DNA of 64,000 nucleotides from Nesterenkonia muleiensis (GCF_003600155.1 NZ_QWLD01000038.1:1-64000), one strand, 5' to 3'; positions 8,713-17,273 are shown, counted from the first letter of the stretch. The notes: generated from the letters alone by a model not told the origin. Numbers and translations are program-made.

Positions 8713-9904
8713 CTGAGGATCCCTTCGAGTAGTTCACGGCAGCTGCTCTGTCATCAACGAGGCAGCCAGCCATCAGAAGTTCCACGAGCGCGGCAAGGAC
8801 TTCGGGGGTGCCGCTTGCCGTTCCCACAACGTCGCCTGAGACGGCGTCTGAGTGCTCGACACTGATGCGCGCCCCGTAGGACTCGGCGATGCTCGGGAGC
8901 TCCTTAGCTACTTGGTCTGCATGACGTAGGCCCTCTACCTCAATCCGGCGAAAGATCGTGCTCACAGCCGCTGGGAGATCAACCTGAGCCTCACCAGCCT
9001 GGAAATTCAGAAGCGCGTCACCGATGACATCGCCCAGCCCGGCGTCGGCAGAAGCGTAGGTTTCGATCCGAGGGCGTTCCGAGATGCCGGTGATCAGCAA
9101 AGGGAAGGATCCCTGCTGCGGGGACTCGGGGTTTTGTACAGCATCAACGGTGGCACAGGCGAGTCCAGGCACTGCAGCCGCCGTTTGGGTGAACAAAGCC
9201 ACATCCTCAGCGCTCAGCTCGTGCTTCACGCTGCGAACACCGGTGGAGTCGTCGGTATCCAACTCCACCGCAGCGACTAATTCATCGCCGATAACAAAGG
9301 CACGGACGGTTCGCCCAGGCATCTGCTTCTCCACCAGCATTCGGGAGCGTAAGGGAGCTACCTCGTTGCCTTCTTCGTCAAAGGTGAAGGTGAGGCGAGT
9401 GGTGGCGTAGCCGGCGGTGTGCGGATTGCTGCCCGGTGTCCTGTCCGCCTTATCGCGTCGGCGCAGTTCGTTGAACGCTGCGCGAAGCTGCTCACCAGAG
9501 GTGATATTGCCGATTGCGCGTACGGGGTTCTCGCCGACTCCTTCTCGCAGAATCACAGGGTAGCCAATCTTCTCCGCCCACTTCTCTGCCTCGGAGATGC
9601 TCTTCCAGGAGAAGGACGCCCCTGTGGGGGTGGGAAGCTTAGCCCTGTCCAGGAGCGCTCGCTTCAGCCTGTGGTCCTGGGCGAAGGTCACCGCTGACAG
9701 TCCTGATGCCTCGGGCACACCATGGGTGTAGGAGAGTTCGGAGGGCACAGCGCTGACAGTTCCGGCCAGAAGCACCTGGCGGGGCAGTGCGAGCGTATTC
9801 AGATCGCGTGCGAGAGCTGCGCGGTGGACCTGATAACCGTCGAGGAGCCGTGTTGGCAATGGGACCCCGCCCACCTCGGTGTGAGGCTCGTTCTCGCTGT
9901 TCAT
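8705..9904 (-). CDS. Degenerate ATP-grasp/acylphosphatase-like protein (probable pseudoenzyme)
   Basis: 399 residues; AAAGGGG lies 10 nt before the ATG. Residues about 70-300 follow the ATP-grasp order of the next gene, but key residues are changed: the ATP lysine is Arg120 (VILREGVGE), the glycine loop is broken, and the terminal Glu-x-Asn is replaced by LITGISERP. Glu192 (LVEKQM) and Arg201 are kept. Residues about 316-382 match the acylphosphatase fold in spacing (IEVEGLRHADQ ... SGDVVGTASGTPEVL), but the catalytic Arg and Asn positions are not conserved. Inferred: a non-catalytic paralogue of the fused enzyme downstream, perhaps a partner or substrate-binding subunit. First large gene of the cassette. 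Confidence 0.6.
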   Translation of the reverse strand: MNSENEPHTEVGGVPLPTRLLDGYQVHRAALARDLNTLALPRQVLLAGTVSAVPSELSYTHGVPEASGLSAVTFAQDHRLKRALLDRAKLPTPTGASFSWKSISEAEKWAEKIGYPVILREGVGENPVRAIGNITSGEQLRAAFNELRRRDKADRTPGSNPHTAGYATTRLTFTFDEEGNEVAPLRSRMLVEKQMPGRTVRAFVIGDELVAAVELDTDDSTGVRSVKHELSAEDVALFTQTAAAVPGLACATVDAVQNPESPQQGSFPLLITGISERPRIETYASADAGLGDVIGDALLNFQAGEAQVDLPAAVSTIFRRIEVEGLRHADQVAKELPSIAESYGARISVEHSDAVSGDVVGTASGTPEVLAALVELLMAGCLVDDRAAAVNYSKGSSVA

Positions 9905-9999
9905 CGCCGGTTGGCCCCTTTCGGTTCCTGTGCCCGACTCAATCCCTCACATGTTGTTGCTTTGGCCGTGGGGTCGAAGTCCGTGGGTGGCATATTCAT
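9901..9999 (-). CDS. Candidate small ORF (32 residues) heading the ATP-grasp cassette
   Basis: ATG AAT ATG at 9999-9991 opens a 32-codon frame whose TGA (9901-9903) overlaps the ATG of the degenerate ATP-grasp gene as ATGA. The peptide starts MNMPPTDFDPTAKATTC and ends QEPKGANRR; it has one Cys and no membrane segment. A TATACT hexamer lies 9 nt upstream, so the transcript could begin at or within a few bases of this ATG. It could be a leader that couples translation, a peptide substrate for the ligases, or chance. No homologue is known to me. Confidence 0.35.
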   Translation of the reverse strand: MNMPPTDFDPTAKATTCEGLSRAQEPKGANRR

Positions 10000-10008
10000 T
10001 GCCCCGAC

Positions 10009-10014
10009 AGTATA
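10009..10014 (-). promoter_or_regulatory. Candidate -10 element (TATACT) of the ATP-grasp cassette
   Basis: TATACT on the minus strand differs from TATAAT at one position and lies 9 nt before the small ORF and 104 nt before the first large cassette gene. I see no good -35 at 16-18 bp. The rest of 10015-10243 holds no gene I can support. Confidence 0.35.
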
Positions 10015-10243
10015 GGCGTAATTCTCTACTGCCCCCGCCACGACGTTTCTGGCACCGTGAAACTACCGCCGGAGATTCGTGGCCGACCTTCCGGCTGACA
10101 ATCACGGCTCTGCGGGGGCCTCCGGCGCTGACTGGCGTAATCATGATGATCGCGATATGTCCTAGGCGGGTCTTCCGGAGTGTTATGTCTGCGAGGAGCG
10201 TCTCTGGAAGGAAGCCCGTCCCACAGTAGACACGCACAAGGAA

Positions 10244-10281
10244 AGGGCCGGGACACAGCTGTGTGGCTGTGTCCCGGCCCT
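10244..10281 (-). terminator. Strong hairpin terminator after amt
   Basis: A perfect 15-bp stem (10244-10258 with 10267-10281, arms AGGGCCGGGACACAG and its complement) has an 8-nt loop. On the minus strand it is followed by CTTTCCTT. It lies 25 nt past the amt stop and separates amt from the ATP-grasp cassette in the same direction. Confidence 0.8.
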
Positions 10282-10305
10282 CGTGTCACTGAGAGGTTTG
10301 AAGTA

Positions 10306-11550
10306 TTACTTCGCGGTAGGAACCTCGGCGCCGTAGGCCGTGGTCTGGTGAGCTACGGAGTCGATGCCGCCCTCTTCGACCTCTTCCTCCACGCGGAAGC
10401 CGATGGTCTTGTGGATGGCCAGACCGATGATGTAAGTGGCCACGAAGGTGAACACCAGGGTCACCACGCAGGCTACGATCTGGGCCCAGAGCAGTTCGAA
10501 GCCGCCGCCGAGCAGCAGGCCGCCGGAGTGCTCGGGGAAGTCGACCTGGATCAGGGCCTCGCTGCCGAACAGGCCGATCGCGATAGTGCCCCACAGGCCG
10601 GCCACGAAGTGCAGGCCGACCACATCGAGGGTGTCGTCGTACTTGCCGTACTTGAAGTCCACGGCGAAGCAGCAGATGACACCGGAGATCAGGCCGAGGA
10701 TGATCGCACCCAGCGGGTTGACGTAGGCACAGGCCGGGGTGATGGCCACCAGGCCGGCCACAATGCCGGAGGCTGCACCCACCGGGGTCGGCTTCTTGCC
10801 GCGCGCCCACTCGGTGATCAGCCATGCCACCAGAGCAGCGGCCGGTGCCAGCATCGTGTTGATCCAGTTGATGCCCGCCTGAGCGGCGTCGCCGGCCTCG
10901 CCGACGTTGAAGCCGAACCAGCCGAACCACAGGATGGAAGCCCCCAGCAGCACGAACGGAACGTTATGCGGCTTGGTGGGGGCGAAGTTCGAGCGCGGGC
11001 CGATCACCAGCACCAGGGCCAGGGCCGCCAGGCCGGCGCACATGTGGACCACCAGGCCGCCGGCGAAGTCCACTGCCTCGCCCACTGCGGAACCGATGAA
11101 GCCATCAGTGAGCAGACCGCCGTCGCCCCAGACCCAGAAGGCCAGCGGGGCGTAGACCAGGGTCATCCAGATCGGCACGAAGATCATCCAGGCGGAGAAC
11201 TTGGCACGGTCAGCGATCGCACCGGAGATCAGCGCGGTGGTGATGATGGCAAAGGTCGCGCCGAAACCGACATCGAGCAGGCTCTCCTGCTCGGCGAAAG
11301 ACTCAAACAGGGCGAAATCAGCCGCCGGGTTGCCGAACAGACCGCCGGCAACGGCGTCAGCGCCGGAAATCGCGTTGCCCCACAGGGCCCAGGTCAGGGC
11401 CACCAGGCCCATCGCCGCAAAGCTCATCATCATCATGTTCACAGCAGATTTGGTCTGTGTCAGACCGCCGTAGAACAGTGCGAGTCCGGGTGTCATGAAC
11501 AGCACCAGCGCACCGGCCACGATCACCCATACAACATCAGGTATCTCCAT
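10306..11550 (-). CDS. amt: Ammonium transporter AmtB
   Basis: 414 residues with about 11 hydrophobic segments and the outward N terminus typical of the Amt/Rh family. The pore twin histidines are visible in GGLVVHMCAGLAAL and VVGLHFVAGLWGT, and the gate region in FVPIWMTLVYAPL. It imports ammonium at low external nitrogen. The C-terminal tail carries GIDSVAHQTTAYG, a variant of the usual conserved Amt tail. GGAGGG lies just before ATG. No glnK/glnD follows, unlike many actinobacteria. A GlnR-type box upstream (11624-11661) suggests nitrogen control. Confidence 0.95.
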   Translation of the reverse strand: MEIPDVVWVIVAGALVLFMTPGLALFYGGLTQTKSAVNMMMMSFAAMGLVALTWALWGNAISGADAVAGGLFGNPAADFALFESFAEQESLLDVGFGATFAIITTALISGAIADRAKFSAWMIFVPIWMTLVYAPLAFWVWGDGGLLTDGFIGSAVGEAVDFAGGLVVHMCAGLAALALVLVIGPRSNFAPTKPHNVPFVLLGASILWFGWFGFNVGEAGDAAQAGINWINTMLAPAAALVAWLITEWARGKKPTPVGAASGIVAGLVAITPACAYVNPLGAIILGLISGVICCFAVDFKYGKYDDTLDVVGLHFVAGLWGTIAIGLFGSEALIQVDFPEHSGGLLLGGGFELLWAQIVACVVTLVFTFVATYIIGLAIHKTIGFRVEEEVEEGGIDSVAHQTTAYGAEVPTAK

Positions 11551-11623
11551 GTGTCCCTCCAGGAAACATCACTCACCGATGACCATCACCGGTGCGAGCT
11601 GTACTCCATGGTCGCCTTGACGT

Positions 11624-11661
11624 GTTTCACCCTGAGTGCCCTTATGTTTCAGGACTGTTAA
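11624..11661 (-). promoter_or_regulatory. Candidate GlnR box upstream of amt
   Basis: On the minus strand: TTAAC, 6 nt, GAAAC, 17 nt, GAAAC. This fits the actinobacterial GlnR layout gTnAC-n6-GaAAC-n6-gTnAC-n6-GaAAC, with three of four half-sites recognisable; the third half-site reads GCACT. It lies 74-111 nt before the amt start, a usual distance for activation. Confidence 0.6.
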
Positions 11662-11696
11662 ATCTTTCCGGGGAAAAGGAATTTATCCCTCAATCA

Positions 11697-12887
11697 TCAC
11701 TCCTCTAGGAGCGCGTCAACAAAAGATTCCGTCTCAAACGGTGCCAGGTCATCAGGGCCTTCACCCAGGCCGATCAGCTTCACCGGCACACCTAGCTGCT
11801 TCTGGATCGCCACCACGATGCCGCCGCGTGCAGTCCCATCCAGCTTGGTCAGGACGATCCCGGTGACGTCCACCACCTCGGAGAAGACCTTTGCCTGGTT
11901 CAGCCCGTTCTGCCCGGTGGTGGCATCGAGCACCAGAAGCACCTCATCGACGTCGGACTTCTTTTCGATGACACGCTTGACCTTGCCCAGCTCGTCCATG
12001 AGGTTGGCCTTGTTCTGCAGCCTGCCGGCCGTGTCGACCATGACCACGTCGGACTCCAGCTCAGCGGCCTTGTCCACGGCTTCATAGGCCACCGATGCCG
12101 GGTCCGCGCCCTCCACGTCAGAGGAGACTGTCGGCACCCCGACCCGGGCGCCCCAGGTGGTCAGCTGCTCGGCAGCCGCAGCGCGGAAGGTGTCGGCCGC
12201 GCCCAGGACGACATCCTTGTCCTCGGCGACCATCACCCGCGCCAGTTTGCCCACCGTAGTGGTCTTGCCGACCCCGTTGACGCCCACCACCATGACCACC
12301 GCCGGCCGGCCGACGGCCTCCGAGGCGAGGCTGCGGTCGAATTCCGGGTCGACCAGCCGGATCAGCTCCTCGCGCAGCATCGCTTTGACCTGCTGAGGGT
12401 CCTTGGAGCCCTCCACCTTCACCCGTTCACGCAGGGTATCCACCAGGTCCGCGGTCGGATCGGCGCCGAGGTCGGCAGAGAGCAGAGTCTCCTCGATCTC
12501 ATCCCAGACGTCGTCGTCGATCTCATCAGCACTCAGCAGCGCCAATAGGGACTTGCTGAAGATGTTGTTGGACTTCACCAGCCGGGCGCGCAGTCTAACC
12601 AACCGGGTGCCCAGCGCCTCTGGAGTATCGAGCCCGGGCTCGACGGCGGTCTCTGGCACCTCAAGGTCGAGATCAGCGGGGGTGCCCTCTGGACGGTCGG
12701 CCACCAGAGTCGCTCCGTCGGGCTCCTCCGGGGCTCCGGGCGGCAGATCGTCAGGATCCCGGGCCTCGGGGAATCGAGAGCGCGTTGCTGAACGCGAAAG
12801 CGGGCGGCCCCTGACCAGGAACAGCCCGAGCAGGCCGACTAGGATGACGCCGAGGACAATGGATGTGATGAAGACTGAGGTTTCCAC
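11697..12887 (-). CDS. ftsY: Signal recognition particle receptor FtsY
   Basis: 396 residues from GTG. Residues about 5-27 form a hydrophobic anchor, followed by a Pro/Glu-rich acidic linker to about 110, then the NG GTPase domain. Motifs: G1 GVNGVGKTTTVGKLA, DTFRAAAAEQL, G3 DTAGRLQNKANLMDEL, G4 TKLDGTARGG. It docks Ffh-ribosome complexes at the membrane for co-translational insertion. ffh lies 1.4 kb away on the other strand. In related genomes ftsY usually lies near smc; here amt and the ATP-grasp cassette separate them. Confidence 0.96.
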   Translation of the reverse strand: METSVFITSIVLGVILVGLLGLFLVRGRPLSRSATRSRFPEARDPDDLPPGAPEEPDGATLVADRPEGTPADLDLEVPETAVEPGLDTPEALGTRLVRLRARLVKSNNIFSKSLLALLSADEIDDDVWDEIEETLLSADLGADPTADLVDTLRERVKVEGSKDPQQVKAMLREELIRLVDPEFDRSLASEAVGRPAVVMVVGVNGVGKTTTVGKLARVMVAEDKDVVLGAADTFRAAAAEQLTTWGARVGVPTVSSDVEGADPASVAYEAVDKAAELESDVVMVDTAGRLQNKANLMDELGKVKRVIEKKSDVDEVLLVLDATTGQNGLNQAKVFSEVVDVTGIVLTKLDGTARGGIVVAIQKQLGVPVKLIGLGEGPDDLAPFETESFVDALLEE

Positions 12888-12910
12888 GCCGACCAGTCTC
12901 CCACAGGCGG

Positions 12911-13579
12911 CTACCTCCTGAAGCGGCTCCGGAGGTTGTGTAGAGCGTTTCTGGCCTGCTGGGCCGCGGGGGAGACACGCTCACCGACCCGATGGATGAG
13001 GCTGGACTCGACCTCCTTGGCCAGGGCCTGGAACTTCTCATGCGCGGAGTCGGCAGACTCGGCCGCAGCGATGATCGCGGACTCCAGCTGTTCGATCCGG
13101 GCGTTCTGTGCAGCGATCCGGGCATCCCGCTCGGCCAACTGCATGGCCTGGGACTCTGCGGCCTCTTTCAGCGACTGTTCCAGCTCCGCCTGTTTGGCCT
13201 GTTGGTCCTGCAAGGAGGAGGAGACATCCTCTAGCAGGCCCAGTAGCTCATGCAGCTCAGCGGCCGAGGGGGCAGCTGAGACGGTTGCCTCTGCCTCGGT
13301 GACCCGGGACTCCAGGGCGGAATAGTCCACGGCACGAACCTGCTCCAGACGTTCATAGACGCTGTGCAGCTCTGCGACAAGGTCACGCTGATGCCCGAGC
13401 AGTGCGGAGACGACCTGCTGGGCGTTGGTCCCGATATCCTCCGGAGGGAGGATCTCCTCCTCGATACCAGCGCCGTCGGGTTCTTGCTCCGGGGTCGGAT
13501 CAGCAGCTTCGGGCTCCACATCGTCCTCTGAATCCGGCCGTGGAAGGTCTGCTGGCTGCGGCCCGGTGTGCTCTGTCAT
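12911..13579 (-). CDS. Coiled-coil hypothetical protein
   Basis: 222 residues. Residues 1-50 are acidic and Pro-rich; about 55-185 are Glu/Gln/Ala heptad-rich, probably one long coiled coil; the last 30 residues are basic (ARNALHNLRSRFRR). No catalytic motif, signal peptide or membrane segment is visible. It lies 23 bp upstream of ftsY in the same direction and may be co-transcribed with it. The basic tail could bind nucleic acid or lipid head groups, but this is a guess. Function unknown. Confidence 0.75.
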   Translation of the reverse strand: MTEHTGPQPADLPRPDSEDDVEPEAADPTPEQEPDGAGIEEEILPPEDIGTNAQQVVSALLGHQRDLVAELHSVYERLEQVRAVDYSALESRVTEAEATVSAAPSAAELHELLGLLEDVSSSLQDQQAKQAELEQSLKEAAESQAMQLAERDARIAAQNARIEQLESAIIAAAESADSAHEKFQALAKEVESSLIHRVGERVSPAAQQARNALHNLRSRFRR

Positions 13580-13637
13580 GCCTGTGTCTATCCCTCGTCG
13601 GCTCTGTGGTGCATGCTCTCAACTGACACGGCTGATC

Positions 13638-14171
13638 CTACTTGCGGCCGCGCAGAATGTCCTCGAAGCTGCGCCTGTGCCAGGCCCGCCTCTTCCTCTG
13701 CGGTGCAGGATCGGAGCTCTCAGCGGCGGAATCTGCGGGATCCGCCGCCGGAGGTGTGACCGAGGGCTGTTCGGCAGACGGCCGGGCAACCGGCTGCGCC
13801 GAGTGCAGGCGGGAGGCGACCTCCCGTTCGGTGATGGCCCGGGCCACATCTTCTGGCAGGGCAGCTGCACCGATGTGGGCCGACACCTGCAAGGTGCGCA
13901 TATCGCTGGGGCCGAGCGCCGGCAGCCCCGCCACCGGAAAGTCAAGCAGCTGCTCCACGAACTCGGCCCGCTGGCCGAAAGAAGCGCCCCGTGCCCGGTG
14001 GGCCGCGGAGACAGCGATCGGGCTCTGACGTGATCGAAGCAGGTCTGGAAGCTCAGGATGCCGGGAGAGAGCCCGGCCCGCTGTGCGGTGCACAGAGGCA
14101 GCCGCGCGCAGGTAGGCCAGATGAGTGTCCAGCGCGGACTTAATCACCTGGGCATCCTGCTTTTGGCTCAC
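13638..14171 (-). CDS. Hypothetical protein, basic C terminus
   Basis: 177 residues from GTG. Residues 1-115 look helical and Ala/Arg/His-rich; 120-155 are Pro/Ala/Ser-rich; the end is strongly basic (QRKRRAWHRRSFEDILRGRK). No family is recognised. The GTG lies 6 nt after TAGGGT (14178-14183), consistent with a leaderless transcript. It is divergent from ffh and 58 bp upstream of the coiled-coil gene in the same direction. Confidence 0.65.
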   Translation of the reverse strand: MSQKQDAQVIKSALDTHLAYLRAAASVHRTAGRALSRHPELPDLLRSRQSPIAVSAAHRARGASFGQRAEFVEQLLDFPVAGLPALGPSDMRTLQVSAHIGAAALPEDVARAITEREVASRLHSAQPVARPSAEQPSVTPPAADPADSAAESSDPAPQRKRRAWHRRSFEDILRGRK

Positions 14172-14277
14172 ATTGCTACCCTAGAGGTTTGAAAGATCGC
14201 CGTCCGGCTCCAGCTTCAAGTTGGGGCTGAACGGGGACGACGCCGCCACCATGAGTCTGTAAGGAAACGCACCCGAC

Positions 14278-15870
14278 GTGTTCAATTCGCTCTCCGATCG
14301 CCTGACAGCGACCTTCAAGAACCTCCGCGGCAAGGGCAAGCTGACCGAGGCCGATATCGACGGCACCGCCCGTGAGATCAGACGCGCCCTGCTGGATGCC
14401 GATGTGGCCGTGCCGGTGGTGCGCGAGTTCATCGCCCGGATCAAGGCCCGTGCGCTGGGTGCGGAGGTCTCGGAGGCGCTGAACCCCGGCCAGCAGGTGG
14501 TCAAGATCGTCAACGAGGAGCTGGTCGGCATCCTCGGTGGACAGACCCGTCAGCTTCAGTTCGCCAAACAGCCTCCCACCATCATCATGCTGGCCGGCCT
14601 CCAGGGTGCGGGTAAGACCACTTTGGCCGGCAAGCTGGCGTTCAACCTCAAGAACCAGGGGCACACCCCGATCCTGGTGGCCTGTGACCTGCAGCGGCCC
14701 AATGCGGTCAAGCAGCTCCAGGTCGGCGGTGAGCGTGCTTCGGTGCCGGTCTACGCCCCGCACCCCGGCGTCAGCTCAGAGGCCGAGGCACCCACCGGAG
14801 ACCCGGTGGCCGTGGCTCGTGACGGCGTCGCCCAGGCCAGGGAGAAGCTGCACGATGTGGTGATCATCGACACCGCCGGCCGGTTGGGCGTCGACGAGGA
14901 GCTGATGCGCCAGGCGGCTAACATCAAGGCCGCCGTGGGTGCGCACGAGACCCTGTTCGTGATTGACGCGATGATCGGTCAGGACGCGGTCAACACTGCC
15001 CAGGCGTTCAATGAGGGTGTGGACTTCACCGGCGTGGTGCTCACCAAGCTCGACGGTGATGCCCGTGGCGGCGCGGCCCTTTCTGTGGCGCGAGTCACCG
15101 GCAAGCCGGTGATGTATGCCTCCACTGGTGAGGGGCTGAAGGACTTCGAGGTCTTCCACCCCGACCGGATGGCCCGCCGCATCCTGGACATGGGGGATAT
15201 CCTCAGCCTCATCGAGCAGGCCGAGGCCAGCTGGGACAAGGCTGAGGCCGCCAAAATGGCTAAGAAGTTCGCCGACCAGGAGGACTTCACCCTGGAGGAC
15301 TTCCGGGCTCAGATGCAGCAGATCAAGAAGATGGGCTCGATGAAGAAGCTGCTGGGCATGATGCCCGGTGCCGCTGGTATGCGGCAGCAGCTGGAGCAGT
15401 TCGACGACTCCCAGCTGGACCGGGTCGAGGCGATCATCAACTCGATGACCCCGCATGAGCGCAACGCACCGAAGATCATCAACGGTTCGCGCCGGGCCCG
15501 CATCGCCGCAGGCTCCGGGGTGCACGTCTCTGAGGTCAATCAGCTCCTGGAGCGTTTCGGCCAGGCGGCCAAGATGATGAAGAAGATGGCGTCCGGCTCA
15601 GGTATGCCCGGGATGCCTGGAATGCCCGGTGGGGCGATGCCCGGGATGCCAGGTGCAGGCGCTGGTGGCGGAAAGAAGAAGCAGAAGAGCAAGGCAAAGA
15701 AGAAGAAGGGCGTCTCCGGCAACCCGGCCAAGGCAGCCCAGCAGGCCCGCGAGGCCGAGCAGCGCCGGGTGAGCCGTCAGATGGACGGGTCCAGCTTCGG
15801 CGCAGGCGCCGAGGACTTCAACGCTGAGGACCTGAGTCTTCCCAAAGGATTCGAGAAATATCTCAAGTAG
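14278..15870 (+). CDS. ffh: Signal recognition particle protein Ffh
   Basis: 530 residues from GTG, with AAGGAAA upstream. The N and G domains show [28 protein letters not shown] and [10 protein letters not shown]. The Met-rich M domain (about 320-440) contains the RNA/signal-binding segments [13 protein letters not shown] and [17 protein letters not shown]. The tail has repeated GMPGMPG blocks and a Lys-rich stretch, common in actinobacterial Ffh. With 4.5S RNA (not found in this window) it binds signal sequences and delivers them to FtsY. Divergent from the hypothetical gene at 14171. Confidence 0.97.
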   Translation: MFNSLSDRLTATFKNLRGKGKLTEADIDGTAREIRRALLDADVAVPVVREFIARIKARALGAEVSEALNPGQQVVKIVNEELVGILGGQTRQLQFAKQPPTIIMLAGLQGAGKTTLAGKLAFNLKNQGHTPILVACDLQRPNAVKQLQVGGERASVPVYAPHPGVSSEAEAPTGDPVAVARDGVAQAREKLHDVVIIDTAGRLGVDEELMRQAANIKAAVGAHETLFVIDAMIGQDAVNTAQAFNEGVDFTGVVLTKLDGDARGGAALSVARVTGKPVMYASTGEGLKDFEVFHPDRMARRILDMGDILSLIEQAEASWDKAEAAKMAKKFADQEDFTLEDFRAQMQQIKKMGSMKKLLGMMPGAAGMRQQLEQFDDSQLDRVEAIINSMTPHERNAPKIINGSRRARIAAGSGVHVSEVNQLLERFGQAAKMMKKMASGSGMPGMPGMPGGAMPGMPGAGAGGGKKKQKSKAKKKKGVSGNPAKAAQQAREAEQRRVSRQMDGSSFGAGAEDFNAEDLSLPKGFEKYLK

Positions 15871-15919
15871 CACCGCAACATGCGATTCTCCGCCAGATCT
15901 GGCAGAATGATCAGGTACT

Positions 15920-15948
15920 TTGCTCAGGTTCGGTGAGCACCCTCTACT
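15920..15948 (+). promoter_or_regulatory. Candidate promoter of the rpsP operon
   Basis: TTGCTC (15920-15925), 17 bp, TCTACT (15943-15948). Transcription from here would give a leader of about 100 nt before the rpsP GTG. A palindrome GCCAGATCTGGC lies just upstream of the promoter, about 20 nt after the ffh stop, and could help end ffh transcription. Confidence 0.4.
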
Positions 15949-16055
15949 CTCGCCGGCCCGAACAACGTTCTAGCGCACGGCAGACGCTGTTTGCATCACC
16001 CCACGCAGCAGGTGCCTCAGTGCGCGCCCCAAGACATACAGGAGAAACCACACAA

Positions 16056-16469
16056 GTGGCAGTCAAGATTCGTCTGAAGCGAATGGGCAAGAAGTTCGCC
16101 CCCCAGTACCGCGTTGTCGTCGCCGATTCCCGCGCCAAGCGTGACGGCAAGAACATCGAGGAGATCGGCAAGTACCACCCCACCGAGCACCCCTCATTCA
16201 TCGAGATCGAGTCCGAGCGGGCCCAGTACTGGCTCTCAGTGGGCGCCCAGCCCACCGATCAGGTCAAGCAGCTGCTGACCGTTACCGGCGACTGGCAGAA
16301 GTTCAAGGGCCTCGACGGTGCCGAGGGCACTCTGCAGACCAAAGCTCCCAAAGAGGAGTTTGTTGCCCCCTCCAAGGGTTCGGTGATCACCGAGAAGGCT
16401 GAGAAGCCCGCTGCTGAGGAGACCCCCGCAGAGACTGAGGCTCCTGCTGAGGAGAAGGCCGAGGCATGA
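16056..16469 (+). CDS. rpsP: 30S ribosomal protein S16
   Basis: 137 residues from GTG 16056, with AGGAGA 10 nt upstream. The frame is open further 5', but the family begins at [14 protein letters not shown]. The S16 core (residues 1-85) is followed by an Ala/Glu/Pro/Thr-rich tail of about 50 residues, as in other actinobacteria. It binds 16S rRNA early in 30S assembly. First gene of rpsP-khpA-rimM-trmD; the stop overlaps khpA as ATGA. Confidence 0.96.
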   Translation: MAVKIRLKRMGKKFAPQYRVVVADSRAKRDGKNIEEIGKYHPTEHPSFIEIESERAQYWLSVGAQPTDQVKQLLTVTGDWQKFKGLDGAEGTLQTKAPKEEFVAPSKGSVITEKAEKPAAEETPAETEAPAEEKAEA

Positions 16470-16723
16470 GCACCGACGCTGCGCTCACCGACGCACTGGA
16501 GCACCTGGTCCGCGGAATCGTCGACTCACCCGATGAGGTCGATGTCCGCCGCAAGGGCGGACGCCGCTACGACACTCTCCAGGTCCGGGTCGATCCCGAA
16601 GACCTGGGTCGGGTGATCGGCCGGGCGGGCCGAACGGCCAAGGCTCTGCGCACGGTGGTCGCAGCGTTGCCCGGCGGCACCGACGTCCGGGTCGACGTCG
16701 TCGACACTGACCGCCGCCGCTGA
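16466..16723 (+). CDS. khpA: KH-domain RNA-binding protein KhpA
   Basis: 85 residues. One KH domain with the nucleic-acid loop [18 protein letters not shown] (about 48-65). KhpA pairs with KhpB/Jag in Gram-positives and binds structured RNAs, affecting ribosome biogenesis and cell size. It overlaps rpsP by 4 bp (ATGA) and is followed 1 bp later by rimM, the standard actinobacterial order. Confidence 0.93.
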   Translation: MSTDAALTDALEHLVRGIVDSPDEVDVRRKGGRRYDTLQVRVDPEDLGRVIGRAGRTAKALRTVVAALPGGTDVRVDVVDTDRRR

Positions 16724-16724
16724 G

Positions 16725-17258
16725 GTGGAAGAAGGCTCTGAACGTCTGCGGGTTGCCCGCGTCGGCAAGCCCCACGGCATCCGTGGTGAGGTGACCGTCC
16801 AGCTCTTCACCGATCAGCCCGAGGACCGGCTCGCTCCAGGGTCGGTCCTCATCTGCGAGGCCGGCAAGGACACCGCCGACAGGACTACTTCCACACTGAC
16901 AGTCGCCACCCAGCGCTGGAACAAGAAGATCTGCCTTCTCGGGTTCGAAGAGATCCCCGACCGCAATGCCGCCGAGGCGTTGCGCGGCTCCGTGCTCCTG
17001 GCCGATGTGGCAAGCCATCACGACGAGGACGAGGGCTGGTACTCCCACGAGCTGGAGGGACTCAGTTGCCTGACTCCGGAAGGGGATCAGCTCGGCGTCG
17101 TCCTCGAACTGGTCACCGGGCCCGCCCAGGATCTGCTGCTGGTCAGAACTCAAGCAGGTGATGAGGTCATGGTGCCCTTCGTCGAGGAGATCGTTCCGGA
17201 GATCGACGCCGTGGCCGGCCAGATCACCCTCACTCCGCCCGAAGGTCTCTTCCCGTGA
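16725..17258 (+). CDS. rimM: Ribosome maturation factor RimM
   Basis: 177 residues from GTG 16725. The N-terminal RimM barrel begins RVARVGKPHGIRGEV; the PRC-like C-terminal domain carries YSHELEGLSCLTPEG and the conserved end VMVPFVEEIVPEID. It binds S19 in the 30S head and assists 16S rRNA processing. It starts 1 bp after the khpA stop. A 93-bp gap with inverted repeats separates it from trmD. Confidence 0.95.
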   Translation: MEEGSERLRVARVGKPHGIRGEVTVQLFTDQPEDRLAPGSVLICEAGKDTADRTTSTLTVATQRWNKKICLLGFEEIPDRNAAEALRGSVLLADVASHHDEDEGWYSHELEGLSCLTPEGDQLGVVLELVTGPAQDLLLVRTQAGDEVMVPFVEEIVPEIDAVAGQITLTPPEGLFP

Positions 17259-17273
17259 GCCCGGAGCCAGAAA

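Noticed and set aside
9947-10237. 96-codon minus-strand frame upstream of the ATP-grasp cassette
   Set aside because: Overlaps the candidate promoter and small ORF; no ribosome site; composition looks random.
10180-11661. Long plus-strand open frame antisense to amt (about 490 codons)
   Set aside because: Product is His/Gln/Gly-rich low complexity from reading a high-GC gene backwards; amt on the other strand is unmistakable.
15600-15660. Tandem Gly-Met-Pro repeat
   Set aside because: Normal low-complexity tail of actinobacterial Ffh, not an independent repeat element.
15933-16055. N-terminal extension of S16
   Set aside because: S16 family begins at the GTG at 16056, which has AGGAGA upstream.
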